Part shown: one piece after another, positions 1 to 7,571 of the stretch | Numbering within the stretch: position 1 is the first letter of the stretch | Layout of the letters: each line of letters opens with the position of its first letter | Source: Pseudomonas putida | Lineage (GTDB): Bacteria > Pseudomonadota > Gammaproteobacteria > Pseudomonadales > Pseudomonadaceae | Assembly: GCF_028682395.1 (NCBI RefSeq) | Contig: NZ_JANHLC010000001.1 | Span: forward strand, 186,001 to 250,000 | Direction of reading: 5' to 3' | DNA: 64,000 nt | The notes under the pieces: model-generated | Seen by the model: only the letters and a program-made list of their open reading frames with translations | The model's database searches: none | Told to the model about the DNA's origin: nothing | Program-made: the position numbers and the translations under genes

Positions 1-234
1 GAAGGCTTGCTTGATGGATGGCACGGAGCCTTATTTCTTTTTAGTCGAAAAAACCAAAAAATCGCAATTGAATGGGTCTAAGCCATGGGCGGCGCGGGCC
101 CTAAGGTTAAATCTGCGCACTTTCACTGCCTCGATTACCGGTTTGCGAGGCGGATGTTATCCAGGGGCAATGTGGGCAGTGAATGACAGAACGAGCGCGC
201 AGCACTCAGGAATAACAACAAAAGGCAGTCAGCC

Positions 235-330
235 ATGTTTAAACCATCGAAGCTCCGCCAGGCGAGTCTTATTGTTTTCGCGACCACGCTGCTATTGATT
301 TTGCCGAACCTGAGCAAGGTCCTCGGGTAA
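235..330 (+). CDS. Possible 31-aa single-pass membrane protein
   Basis: A short ATG-TAA frame follows a purine-rich AAAGGCAG about 10 bases upstream. The product starts with a basic stretch (MFKPSKLRQ), then a hydrophobic run from about residue 10 to 26 (ASLIVFATTLLLILPNL), and ends SKVLG. That is the layout of a small inner-membrane protein with N-terminus in the cytoplasm. I do not recognise the family. It lies 193 bases before the cytochrome gene on the same strand, with a hairpin between them, so it is probably its own transcript. It could be a chance frame; the charged head, clean hydrophobic core and ribosome site argue for a real gene. Confidence 0.5.
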   Translation: MFKPSKLRQASLIVFATTLLLILPNLSKVLG

Positions 331-362
331 ACCAATGGCGACTCCGTCCCTCCCCTAGTGCC

Positions 363-379
363 CCCGGCTAACAGCCGGG
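363..379. other. Short perfect hairpin downstream of the small ORF
   Basis: CCCGGCT and AGCCGGG are separated by AAC, a perfect 7-bp stem with a 3-base loop. No T-run follows on either strand, so it is not a standard intrinsic terminator. The rest of 331-523 holds nothing else I can name. The 234 bases at the left edge also show no gene or clear promoter. Confidence 0.3.
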
Positions 380-523
380 CTGGGCGCCCTGCGCATTTGC
401 TGCAGAAGCCAACGTGCTCGCGCGTTGTTGCCCCACCCGCCACATCATCAACAAGCCCCTTGCCCATCGCCATTCAAAAGGCTATCAACCAGGCTTGCCC
501 CTTAAGGATGCACCACTCGCACC

Positions 524-1357
524 ATGCGCCAGTTCGTCTTGCTGACCTTGATCAGCGCCCTGCTAAACACCACCGCCCTGCACGCTGGCGAACTGACCGT
601 GGACCTGGGCGATTCGTCCCAGACCTGGCAGACCCGCGAACTGCTGGAACACCCCCTGGCGCAGACGGTGCAGGTCGATAACGACGTCACCTACAAACGC
701 ACGATGCGCTATCGTGCGGTGCCGCTGAAGGCGCTGCTCGAAGGTGTCCAACCCGAAGATCACCTGCAGGCCCGCGCCAGCGACGGCTTTGCCGCGGAAA
801 TGGCCGCCAAGCCCCTGCTCGCCACCCAGGGGGCCAGGGCCTGGCTGGCCATTGAAGATCCCGCCACACCCTGGCCGCCCATTGCCCGCGGTAAACCCAG
901 TGCCGGGCCGTTCTACTTGATCTGGACCGATCCTCAGGCCGGGCCGATCAGCCCCGAGCAGTGGCCCTTTCAACTGGCCAGCATCCGCCGTCTGCCGCCT
1001 CTGGACAGCCGTTTCCCGGCCTTGCGTCCGGCACCAGGGTTGGCGGACGATGACCCGATCACTCGCGGCTACGCGCTTTTCCAGCAGAACTGCCTGGCCT
1101 GTCATCGCCTCAACGGCGCAGGCGATGCACGGATGGGCCCGGACCTGAACCTGCCGTTCAACCCCACCGAGTATTTTGTCGCGGGCACACTCGAGCGCTA
1201 TATCCGCAACCCGCAGAGTTTGCGCCAATGGCCCGAGGCGAAGATGCCGGGGTTCTCCGCCGAGGTCTTATCGGACGACGACCTGACGGCACTGATCAGC
1301 TACATACGCCACATGGCCGGGCGCAAAGTGCCCCTGCCGGTGGCTCCCGGCCCATGA
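524..1357 (+). CDS. Exported c-type cytochrome with N-terminal molybdopterin-oxidoreductase-like domain
   Basis: 277 residues. Residues 1-21 are a signal peptide ending in LHAG. Residues about 22-160 resemble the small domain of sulfite-oxidase-type molybdenum enzymes (the YRAVPLKALL and SAGPFYLIW segments), but I see no clear cofactor Cys. Residues 175-270 are a mono-haem cytochrome c with CLACH at 190-194 and a probable axial Met241 in KMPGF. The likely role is periplasmic electron transfer with an added protein- or ligand-binding domain; the partner is unknown. The start is the first ATG before the signal peptide; AAGGA lies rather far upstream (about 14 bases). It converges on the transglutaminase gene with a 9-base gap. 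Confidence 0.75.
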   Translation: MRQFVLLTLISALLNTTALHAGELTVDLGDSSQTWQTRELLEHPLAQTVQVDNDVTYKRTMRYRAVPLKALLEGVQPEDHLQARASDGFAAEMAAKPLLATQGARAWLAIEDPATPWPPIARGKPSAGPFYLIWTDPQAGPISPEQWPFQLASIRRLPPLDSRFPALRPAPGLADDDPITRGYALFQQNCLACHRLNGAGDARMGPDLNLPFNPTEYFVAGTLERYIRNPQSLRQWPEAKMPGFSAEVLSDDDLTALISYIRHMAGRKVPLPVAPGP

Positions 1358-1366
1358 CGCCACTAC

Positions 1367-2170
1367 TTACTGCTGCTGGACGCTGAGCACGGGCATCGGC
1401 GCCACCAGCACCTTGGCGTGCATCTGCTCGCAGCCACCGCCTCGGCGCATGCCACGGACCGGGCAGGCATCCAGGTAATCCAGGCCCACCGCCAGCTTGA
1501 GATGGCGCTCGGGCCGGGACAATTGGTTGGTCACATCGAAGCTGTACCAGGCACCCTCGAGCCAGGCTTCGGCCCAGGCATGGCTGGCCAGGTGCTCACT
1601 GCTCTCGCTGTACAGATAGCCCGACACATAGCGTGCAGGAATGCCCAGGCTGCGGGCGCAGGCCAGGAACGCATGGGTATGGTCCTGGCAGACCCCGGCC
1701 CGGCGCGCAAACGCCTCGGCGGCACTGGTGTCGACCTCGGTGGCTCCCGGGGTATAGGCCATCTGCTGGTTGAGACCCTGCATCAGGTCGATGAGCGCCG
1801 TGCGATCGCGGCGTTGGCGACATTGCTGCTCGGCAAACGCTCGCAAGGCCTCATCGGGTTCGGTCAGCCGGGTCATACGCAGGAACGGCAGCGCGGACTG
1901 GCTCTCGTGCTCGGCCTCGCGCAGCTCGTCGATATCCACCTGGCCACGGGCACCGATGATGATGGCTTCATGGGGTTCGTCCAGGGTCAGCACATGGAGA
2001 ATATTGCCAAAGGGATCGAGTTGGGCGCGTACCGGCCGGGGCAGTTCGAGCTGCCAACTGAGCACATGCTGACGTTCGCTGTCATGGGGCGTCAGGCGCA
2101 GATACTGAATGCTTGCCCGCACCTGATTTTCGTAGTGATAGGTGGTCTCGTGGCTGATGGAAAGTCTCAT
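1367..2170 (-). CDS. Transglutaminase-like cysteine protease family protein
   Basis: 267 residues. An N-terminal transglutaminase-associated beta region (1-100) is followed by the papain-like core. The triad is visible as Cys161 in GVCQDHTH, His197 in SHAWAEAW and Asp222 in FDVTNQ. It is the last gene of a three-gene set with an alpha-E protein (4-base ATGA overlap) and a circularly permuted ATP-grasp enzyme. This trio is widespread and was predicted, from context, to make or trim a peptide or amide-linked product; the substrate is not known. The start was placed at MRLSISHETTYHY because the longer frame runs into the neighbour's coding sequence. Confidence 0.88.
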   Translation of the reverse strand: MRLSISHETTYHYENQVRASIQYLRLTPHDSERQHVLSWQLELPRPVRAQLDPFGNILHVLTLDEPHEAIIIGARGQVDIDELREAEHESQSALPFLRMTRLTEPDEALRAFAEQQCRQRRDRTALIDLMQGLNQQMAYTPGATEVDTSAAEAFARRAGVCQDHTHAFLACARSLGIPARYVSGYLYSESSEHLASHAWAEAWLEGAWYSFDVTNQLSRPERHLKLAVGLDYLDACPVRGMRRGGGCEQMHAKVLVAPMPVLSVQQQ

Positions 2171-3117
2171 GCGGCCTCCAGGTAGGAGCTGTGAATAGCG
2201 TTGCCCAGCTGGCGTACCAGCGGGATAAACTCGGTCAGCCAGGCATGCAGGCCTTCGTCGAGGATTTCGTTGATGCCGGTGTAACGCAGCCGGGCGTCCA
2301 TTTCCGCCGCCAGGCGCTGGGCCGTACGACCGTTGGTGCCAGGCAGGCTGGCGAGTATCTGGTCGATCTCCTCGGTACAGGCGCGCAGTGAGCGCGGCAC
2401 ATCCGCACGCAACAGCAGGAGCTCGGCGACATGCCGGGCACCGGGCGCATCCCGATAGATTTCGGTATAGGCCTCGAACGAGGACAGCGCCCGCAGCAGC
2501 GCGCTCCACTGGTAGTAGGCATGAGCGGTGCCATCGCTGACCGCTTCGCCTTGGTCGCCGGCCATTTCATAGCGGGCATCAAGCAGACGCAGAGTGTTGT
2601 CGGCCCGCTCGATAAAGGTCCCGAGGCGAATAAAGCGAAAGGCATCATTGCGCATGATGGTGCCGTAGGAAGCCCCGCGGAACAGGTGTGAACGCTCCTT
2701 GATCCACTCGCAGAAACGGCTCATACCATAGCGACCCAGGCCCTGCTCGGCGATCCCGCGGATCTCCAGCCAGGTCGAATTGATGTTTTCCCACATGTCC
2801 GCGGTAATCCGCCCGCGTACCGCATGGGCACTGGCGCGCGCTGCGCCGAGGCAGCTGTAGATGCTGGCCGGGTTGGCCGCGTCCAGAGCAAAAAAATGTA
2901 GGAGCCGTTCGGCATGCAACTCGCCGTGGCGCTCCAGGTAATCGTCGAGGGTGCCGGTAATCAGCAGCGGCATCGCCACTTCGTGCAGGCCATCCCCGCG
3001 ACCATCCTGGGGCATCAGCGACAGCGAATAGCCGACATCCAGCATGCGGGCGAGATTCTCCGCACGCTCCAGGTAACGCGACATCCAATACAAATCCGAG
3101 GCAGTTCTACTTAACAT
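2167..3117 (-). CDS. Alpha-E domain protein
   Basis: 316 residues, nearly all predicted helix, starting MLSRTASDLYWMSRYLERAE. The N-terminal YWMSRYLERAENLARML and later FIERADN-TLRLLD segments are typical of the alpha-E family (DUF403). Its biochemical role is unproven; it is nearly always found between an ATP-grasp and a transglutaminase gene, as here. The stop overlaps the next start by four bases and the gene begins 11 bases after the ATP-grasp stop, so the three are surely co-translated. A longer upstream frame exists but only by reading through the ATP-grasp gene in another frame. Confidence 0.9.
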   Translation of the reverse strand: MLSRTASDLYWMSRYLERAENLARMLDVGYSLSLMPQDGRGDGLHEVAMPLLITGTLDDYLERHGELHAERLLHFFALDAANPASIYSCLGAARASAHAVRGRITADMWENINSTWLEIRGIAEQGLGRYGMSRFCEWIKERSHLFRGASYGTIMRNDAFRFIRLGTFIERADNTLRLLDARYEMAGDQGEAVSDGTAHAYYQWSALLRALSSFEAYTEIYRDAPGARHVAELLLLRADVPRSLRACTEEIDQILASLPGTNGRTAQRLAAEMDARLRYTGINEILDEGLHAWLTEFIPLVRQLGNAIHSSYLEAA

Positions 3118-3128
3118 GGCAGGCTTCC

Positions 3129-4538
3129 TTAATCCTCGACCACCCAGGTGTCCTTGGTACCGCCCCCTTGGGACGAGTTGACCACCAGGGAGCCTTCGCG
3201 CAACGCCACACGGGTAAGCCCGCCGGGCACGACACGGGTTTCGCGGCCCGACAGCACAAACGGGCGCAGATCGATATGGCGTGGGGCGATACCGTTTTCG
3301 ACAAACGTCGGGCACGTCGACAATGACAGCGTCGGCTGGGCGATATACGCGTGGGGCTTGGCCTTGATCCGCGCCCGGAACGCTTCGATTTCCGCGCGGG
3401 TCGAGGCTGGCCCGACCAGCATCCCGTAACCACCGGAGCCCTGGGTTTCCTTGACCACCAGATCGGGCAGATTGGCCAACACGTGGGACAGTTCATCCGG
3501 CTTGCGGCATTGCCAGGTCGGTACATTTTTCAGGATCGGCTCCTCGTCGAGATAGAAGCGGATCATGTCGACCACGAACGGGTAGACCGACTTGTCGTCC
3601 GCCACCCCGGTGCCGATGGCGTTGGCCAGGACGACATTGCCGGAGCGATAGGACGACAGCAGCCCGGGCACCCCCAGCATCGAGTCAGGATTGAAGGCCA
3701 GCGGATCGAGGAAGGCGTCGTCGAGCCGACGGTAGATCACATCGACCGCCTTGGGCCCGTCGGTGGTGCGCATAAACACCTTGTCATCGCGCACAAACAG
3801 GTCCGCGCCCTCGACCAGTTCGACGCCCATCTCCCGCGCCAGAAACGCATGTTCGAAGAACGCGCTGTTAAAGCGCCCGGGCGTCAGCACGACCACGCTG
3901 GGGTCATCCAGCGGGCTGGAACTCTTGAGGGTATCGAGCAGCAGGTTCGGATAATGATCGATGGGCGCAATGCGCTGGGCGGCAAACAGCTCAGGGAACA
4001 GGCGCATCATCATCTTGCGGTCTTCGAGCATGTAGCTGACACCGCTGGGGGTACGCAAATTATCTTCGAGGACGTAGTAGGTACCGTCGCCATCACGCAC
4101 CAGATCGACGCCGGAAATATGCGAGTAGATATCGCGATGCAGGTCCAGCCCCTGCATGGCCAACTGATACTGCTCGTTGGCAAGCACCTGCTCGGCTGGG
4201 ATGATTCCGGCCTTGATAATGCGTTGCCCGTGATACAGGTCGGCCAGAAACATGTTCAAGGCCTTGACCCGCTGGATGCAGCCGCGCTCGACCGTCCGCC
4301 ATTCACTGGCCGGGATACTGCGCGGAATGGTATCGAACGGAATCAGCCGCTCCGTGCCCTGCTCATCCCCATACAGGGTGAACGTGATCCCGGCGCGATG
4401 GAACAGCAGGTCGGCCTCGCGTCGCCGCTGCGCCAGCAACTCCTGTGGCGTCTCTGCCAGCCAGCGGGCGAACTCCCGGTAATGCGGGCGGACCTGGCCG
4501 CCGGCATCGTACATCTCGTCAAAATAGGTGCGGATCAT
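3129..4538 (-). CDS. Circularly permuted ATP-grasp family protein
   Basis: 469 residues beginning MIRTYFDEMYDAGGQVRPHY, a good match in length and sequence to the circularly permuted ATP-grasp family (DUF404/DUF407). Conserved parts include the GVDLVRDGDGTYYVLEDNLR segment near residues 143-162 and the glycine-rich VVKETQGSGGYGMLVGP segment near 360-376. Members are predicted amide- or peptide-bond ligases using ATP. First gene of the leftward trio; AAGGAGTACGGC immediately precedes the ATG. The upstream region carries three perfect hairpins, listed separately. Confidence 0.9.
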   Translation of the reverse strand: MIRTYFDEMYDAGGQVRPHYREFARWLAETPQELLAQRRREADLLFHRAGITFTLYGDEQGTERLIPFDTIPRSIPASEWRTVERGCIQRVKALNMFLADLYHGQRIIKAGIIPAEQVLANEQYQLAMQGLDLHRDIYSHISGVDLVRDGDGTYYVLEDNLRTPSGVSYMLEDRKMMMRLFPELFAAQRIAPIDHYPNLLLDTLKSSSPLDDPSVVVLTPGRFNSAFFEHAFLAREMGVELVEGADLFVRDDKVFMRTTDGPKAVDVIYRRLDDAFLDPLAFNPDSMLGVPGLLSSYRSGNVVLANAIGTGVADDKSVYPFVVDMIRFYLDEEPILKNVPTWQCRKPDELSHVLANLPDLVVKETQGSGGYGMLVGPASTRAEIEAFRARIKAKPHAYIAQPTLSLSTCPTFVENGIAPRHIDLRPFVLSGRETRVVPGGLTRVALREGSLVVNSSQGGGTKDTWVVED

Positions 4539-4564
4539 GCCGTACTCCTTGTCACCCGGTCATA

Positions 4565-4716
4565 GGGCCTTCGCAAGGCCCGTGCCATTGGCATAAACGC
4601 TTTAATATCAATCGGTTGGATAATCTCCTGACAAACACCGCACCATTGCTGTGCGGTAAATGCCCCAACGCAATCACCCGCGCCTCATTGCGAAGCAGAC
4701 TGGTCACTATGACCAG
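4565..4716 (-). promoter_or_regulatory. Structured leader upstream of the ATP-grasp operon
   Basis: Three separate perfect inverted repeats sit in the leftward leader: GGGCCTT/AAGGCCC (4565-4581, loop 3), ACCGCAC/GTGCGGT (4637-4657, loop 7) and CTGGTCA/TGACCAG (4700-4716, loop 3). None is followed by a T-run. A weak promoter candidate on the minus strand (TTGTCA, 17 bases, TTGATA) lies between the first two. They may be operators or RNA hairpins. No coding gene is evident in 4539-4928. Confidence 0.35.
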
Positions 4717-4844
4717 CATAGACAGAGTTGATTTCATCGCAGCAGACGGATGGCAGAGAATGGCCAGCACGCGGCAAGCGAGCGCAGTCCCAAGGTGGGT
4801 TGCGCCGGCAGACAGGATGCGCGCCGTCCACGAACTTCCCTTTT

Positions 4845-4871
4845 GGCCACCTGCTTGGGTGGCCTTTTTTT
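4845..4871 (+). terminator. Rightward intrinsic terminator with no assigned gene
   Basis: Perfect stem GGCCACC/GGTGGCC with a short loop, followed by seven T on the plus strand. Both flanking genes run leftward, so no annotated transcript ends here. It suggests an unlisted rightward RNA starting somewhere in 4540-4840. Confidence 0.75.
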
Positions 4872-4878
4872 GGGCAAA

Positions 4879-4908
4879 TAAAAACGGCCGACCCGAAGGT
4901 CAGCCGTT
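4879..4908 (-). terminator. Terminator of the rraB-like gene
   Basis: Read on the minus strand, AACGGCTGACC / TTCG / GGTCGGCCGTT forms a nearly perfect stem with a stable TTCG loop and is followed by a T-run. It lies about 20 bases after the stop of the RraB-like gene. Confidence 0.85.
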
Positions 4909-4928
4909 ATTCAAACGTGCGTGGAAGG

Positions 4929-5270
4929 TCAGGCATGCATCGGGCGAATCTCGTGCTTGACGCCCCAGCCTTCGGCAATCCCGCCCAGAGGCGCGACGAC
5001 CGCTTCGAAGTTCTGCTCAAAATCGCCAATTCCCCCATAAGTGGCGAACATCAATTTGCTCAGTTCCAGGCACCAGGCACCGTCATCTCTCAGGCCAACC
5101 TGGGCATTCAGGGACTCACCGCGAAACTGTCCAGCCGCCCTGCGGGCCCGCTCCTCGTCGGGAAAGATCGCGTAGAACTCAATGGGGTGGATACGGGCAA
5201 AATCGAAACCGCCTTCTTTCATGCGGCGCAGTACGTGGCTGCTGATGTCTTCTTGATAGGCTGTGCTCAT
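4929..5270 (-). CDS. RraB-like regulator of RNase E
   Basis: 113 residues, matching Pseudomonas proteins called ribonuclease E inhibitor RraB. The acidic, tryptophan-containing fold shows as FYAIFPDEERA in the first half, NAQVGLRDDGAW in the middle and GIAEGWGVKHE near the end, the last resembling the YDGWGTYFE segment of E. coli RraB. RraB proteins bind the RNase E scaffold and dampen mRNA decay; rne itself lies 33 kb away in this window. Monocistronic, with its own terminator. The family link is by eye and could be only to the general RraB/DUF695-like fold. Confidence 0.72.
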   Translation of the reverse strand: MSTAYQEDISSHVLRRMKEGGFDFARIHPIEFYAIFPDEERARRAAGQFRGESLNAQVGLRDDGAWCLELSKLMFATYGGIGDFEQNFEAVVAPLGGIAEGWGVKHEIRPMHA

Positions 5271-5484
5271 GAAACGTCCTCCTCAAAACCGATGGATAGA
5301 CTTTTCCGCATTCCCGCGCCCGTCACAGAACGTGGCGAGCGATAACCCGTGAAACGGGCCGACGGGAAACAAGCATGTAGCTGACAAGACCAGACCTTAG
5401 CGAATCATTCGCTGATCTTGCTTGCAGAGTAGCGCGGGGGCCGTGCGTGCGCCAGAGCGGCGAGCACGATAGGCAAGGCACGGC

Positions 5485-5721
5485 TCATGGCCGCCGGGTG
5501 ATACCGAGGATCTGGATGCTGTTCTGTTCCTTGAGGCTTTTCACGGTCGGGTCCGACGCCCGCCCTTCCAGGTCATTGAGGTCCAGTTTCGCCGTTACCG
5601 GCAGCAGCTTTGCACGTACCAGCCGCGCCGCCTCTTCCAGGCTCGGTTCCCACTCGCAATCAAAGCACTCGACCGTTTTTACACCATGGTCATCGACAAA
5701 GGTGACTTGCCACTGTTGCAT
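5485..5721 (-). CDS. Conserved hypothetical protein, 78 aa
   Basis: A small soluble protein beginning MQQWQVTFVDDHGVKTVECF, with no signal peptide or membrane segment. It has two cysteines in the first third (ECFDCEWEP), which might bind a metal, but no full motif. The start is well supported: GGAGGCTTAG precedes the ATG. I do not recognise the family, although similar short proteins are common in Pseudomonas. It stands alone with 210-base gaps on both sides; the 214-base gap on its 3' side holds no gene I can support. Confidence 0.7.
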   Translation of the reverse strand: MQQWQVTFVDDHGVKTVECFDCEWEPSLEEAARLVRAKLLPVTAKLDLNDLEGRASDPTVKSLKEQNSIQILGITRRP

Positions 5722-5930
5722 CTAAGCCTCCAGGGCAGGCCGCAAAATGGGCCCACAGCATGTCGACCCGGAGCAAGGATGAATCGTTCAGGTGTAAGGG
5801 ATAAAGGCGCCGTTTTACGTCAACAATCTGCAAGAGCGAGCAGCCGGCCCTGGCCCGGGGCAAACAGCCCCGCGGGGTACTAGGACCCATCGCGAGGCCG
5901 CCCGCGCCTGCCGTTTTCCAGAGCGTGACG

Positions 5931-6536
5931 TTAAGGTTTTTCAGCGCGCTGCTTGAGCGCTTGCAGGGTGTTGAACGGCGCATCGACGACGAACTTGTTC
6001 GCCAGCCAGGAAGGCACGCTACCGCCCGGCTCGGTGTGGACCTGGTAAGTCACTTCGATCAGGTCACCCTTGGGCACCAGCTTCCAGAACCCTTCGACCT
6101 GAGCGACCCGGACAAAGCCCTTCTCTTCCGGAATATAGCTCGGCACACCTTCAAGCTTGCGGGTCACGCTGCCATCTGCCGCTTCGCTGGTGGTGATATG
6201 CAGCACCGAGTCGCGCGCCGTCACCGGCCACGGCGTATTGAACTGCGTATAGGTCCAGCTCTGGTCGCCTTCGTGCTTGAGCACCTTCTGCGACTTGCAC
6301 TCGTGGATCCACGCGCAAGCTCCCGCAACGTCTTCCTGCAAACCGCGCACCTTGGCCATGCTGGCCTTGATGGTGGTGACACCCCGGTAAGCCTTGTACT
6401 TGGAGCCGGCCACTTCGCTCAGGGAAACCTTGATGCCGTCCTGATCCTTGGCGACTTGCCAGTCTTCAGCCTGGGCCACACTGGCCAGCAAGGCCGTCAA
6501 ACCGCAGATCACAGCCATTTTATGCAGCGAAACCAT
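5931..6536 (-). CDS. Periplasmic START-domain (SRPBCC) lipid-binding-like protein
   Basis: 201 residues. A signal peptide ends around AQAEDW (near residue 24); the rest is a START/SRPBCC fold, with WTYTQFNTPWPVTARDSV and IEVTYQVHTEPGGSVPSWLANKFV as the family-typical strands and C-terminal helix. Such proteins hold hydrophobic ligands in a deep pocket; the ligand here is unknown. The start was set at MVSLHKMAVI because AAGGAATAAGACA is correctly spaced before it, although an in-frame ATG lies 11 codons upstream. It is followed 49 bases later (upstream on the plus strand map) by the YkgJ-like gene, perhaps in one transcript. Confidence 0.82.
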   Translation of the reverse strand: MVSLHKMAVICGLTALLASVAQAEDWQVAKDQDGIKVSLSEVAGSKYKAYRGVTTIKASMAKVRGLQEDVAGACAWIHECKSQKVLKHEGDQSWTYTQFNTPWPVTARDSVLHITTSEAADGSVTRKLEGVPSYIPEEKGFVRVAQVEGFWKLVPKGDLIEVTYQVHTEPGGSVPSWLANKFVVDAPFNTLQALKQRAEKP

Positions 6537-6585
6537 TGTCTTATTCCTTATTGTCGAAGTTCCGTTCATTTAAGGTCATCAAACC

Positions 6586-6840
6586 CTAGGCTGCCGTCAT
6601 TTCTTCCCACCAGCCAAGCAAGCGGATCGCCTCCTCCCGACTCTCGCCGCACACCTGCGGGTCCGCCTGGAAAGCGCCGCAAACGGCGGGCCGTTCGGGC
6701 TGGCCGAACAGCGCACAAAGCGACTCCGGCGAGAGGTGCACGCAACGCTCACCCGCAGCCTTGCCATTGGGCATCCCGGGAATTGCGGAACTGATGGATG
6801 GCGCAATACAGCAGGCACCACAACCTTCACGGCAGTTCAT
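6586..6840 (-). CDS. YkgJ-family cysteine cluster protein
   Basis: 84 residues starting MNCREGCGACC, with eight cysteines: Cys3, Cys7, Cys10 and Cys11 close to the N-terminus and CVHL, LCALF, VCGAF and VCGES later. The family (putative zinc- or iron-chelating domain) is thought to bind a metal cluster; function is unproven. The ATG was preferred to a GTG two codons upstream because GGGGGC lies at a better distance. It lies upstream of, and in the same direction as, the START-domain gene. Confidence 0.8.
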   Translation of the reverse strand: MNCREGCGACCIAPSISSAIPGMPNGKAAGERCVHLSPESLCALFGQPERPAVCGAFQADPQVCGESREEAIRLLGWWEEMTAA

Positions 6841-6991
6841 GGACACAGCCCCCGGAATGTAACCAAATATTTTGACGACACGGCATACTACTCGCTAAAA
6901 CAGCTGTTTTAAAAGAATCATTCAATGGTTTTGCCGACCCACAACAGATGACTGCCCGGTCAACGGGCAGATACCGACAGACGGTCGCTAC

Positions 6992-7492
6992 TTACTGTTT
7001 GAATTCGAAATCGATGGCCGCGCCTTCGATGTCCTGGCGGCTCTCGTTGCGCAATTGCAGGTTCATTTCATTGCTCAGCAGCCGTCCGTTGAGCTGGAAC
7101 GGGCTTTCAGGCGCAGGTTTTTCGCCGAACATCGGCGGAAGCAGCGGCTCATGCTTGGGCAAGGGTACCGCGCCCTTGGGGGACAGTTCCTTGACCAGTT
7201 CCGGTGGCAGGCTGAGGTCCAGCTTGGCCGACTTGAGCTTCGTTTTGGCAACTTCCCGGGCCGACTTGGACTTGCTCGCAATGGGCGGGCGCTTCTTGGC
7301 CGGCGCGGCTTTTTTCGCCACAGGCTTGCTCGACACGCTGGCTTTCTTGGCCGCCGGCTTCTTCGCTGCGGTGGGCGCCTTGGCTGGCACGCTCGCCTTA
7401 GGCTTTTCCTGGGGCGCTGCCGCGACGTGGCTGGCACTCAGGGTACCCAGCAGGCAGGTCAACAACAGAACCAGGGGGCGAATCAATTTCAT
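6992..7492 (-). CDS. Exported lysine/alanine/proline-rich protein
   Basis: 166 residues. A signal peptide (MKLIRPLVLLLTCLLGT..SHVAAA) precedes a low-complexity stretch of about 55 residues built of KPA, AKK and KKA units, much like the tails of AlgP or histone-H1-like proteins. The C-terminal 70 residues (LDLSLPPELVKELSP, PPMFGE, NEMNLQLRNE) are ordinary sequence. Because of the signal peptide a periplasmic or surface role is more likely than DNA binding. I do not know a named family. The ATG is preferred over a GTG two codons upstream, but neither has a good ribosome site. Confidence 0.72.
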   Translation of the reverse strand: MKLIRPLVLLLTCLLGTLSASHVAAAPQEKPKASVPAKAPTAAKKPAAKKASVSSKPVAKKAAPAKKRPPIASKSKSAREVAKTKLKSAKLDLSLPPELVKELSPKGAVPLPKHEPLLPPMFGEKPAPESPFQLNGRLLSNEMNLQLRNESRQDIEGAAIDFEFKQ

Positions 7493-7571
7493 GAACACAC
7501 GGGCGCTAACAACAAAGGAACAATATGCTCGCTTGTTGTGCGCCCCATGACAAGTCTCGATAAGCGGCCTA

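Noticed and set aside
3351..4565. 404-codon frame opposite the ATP-grasp gene
   Set aside because: Shadow frame; composition follows the real gene.
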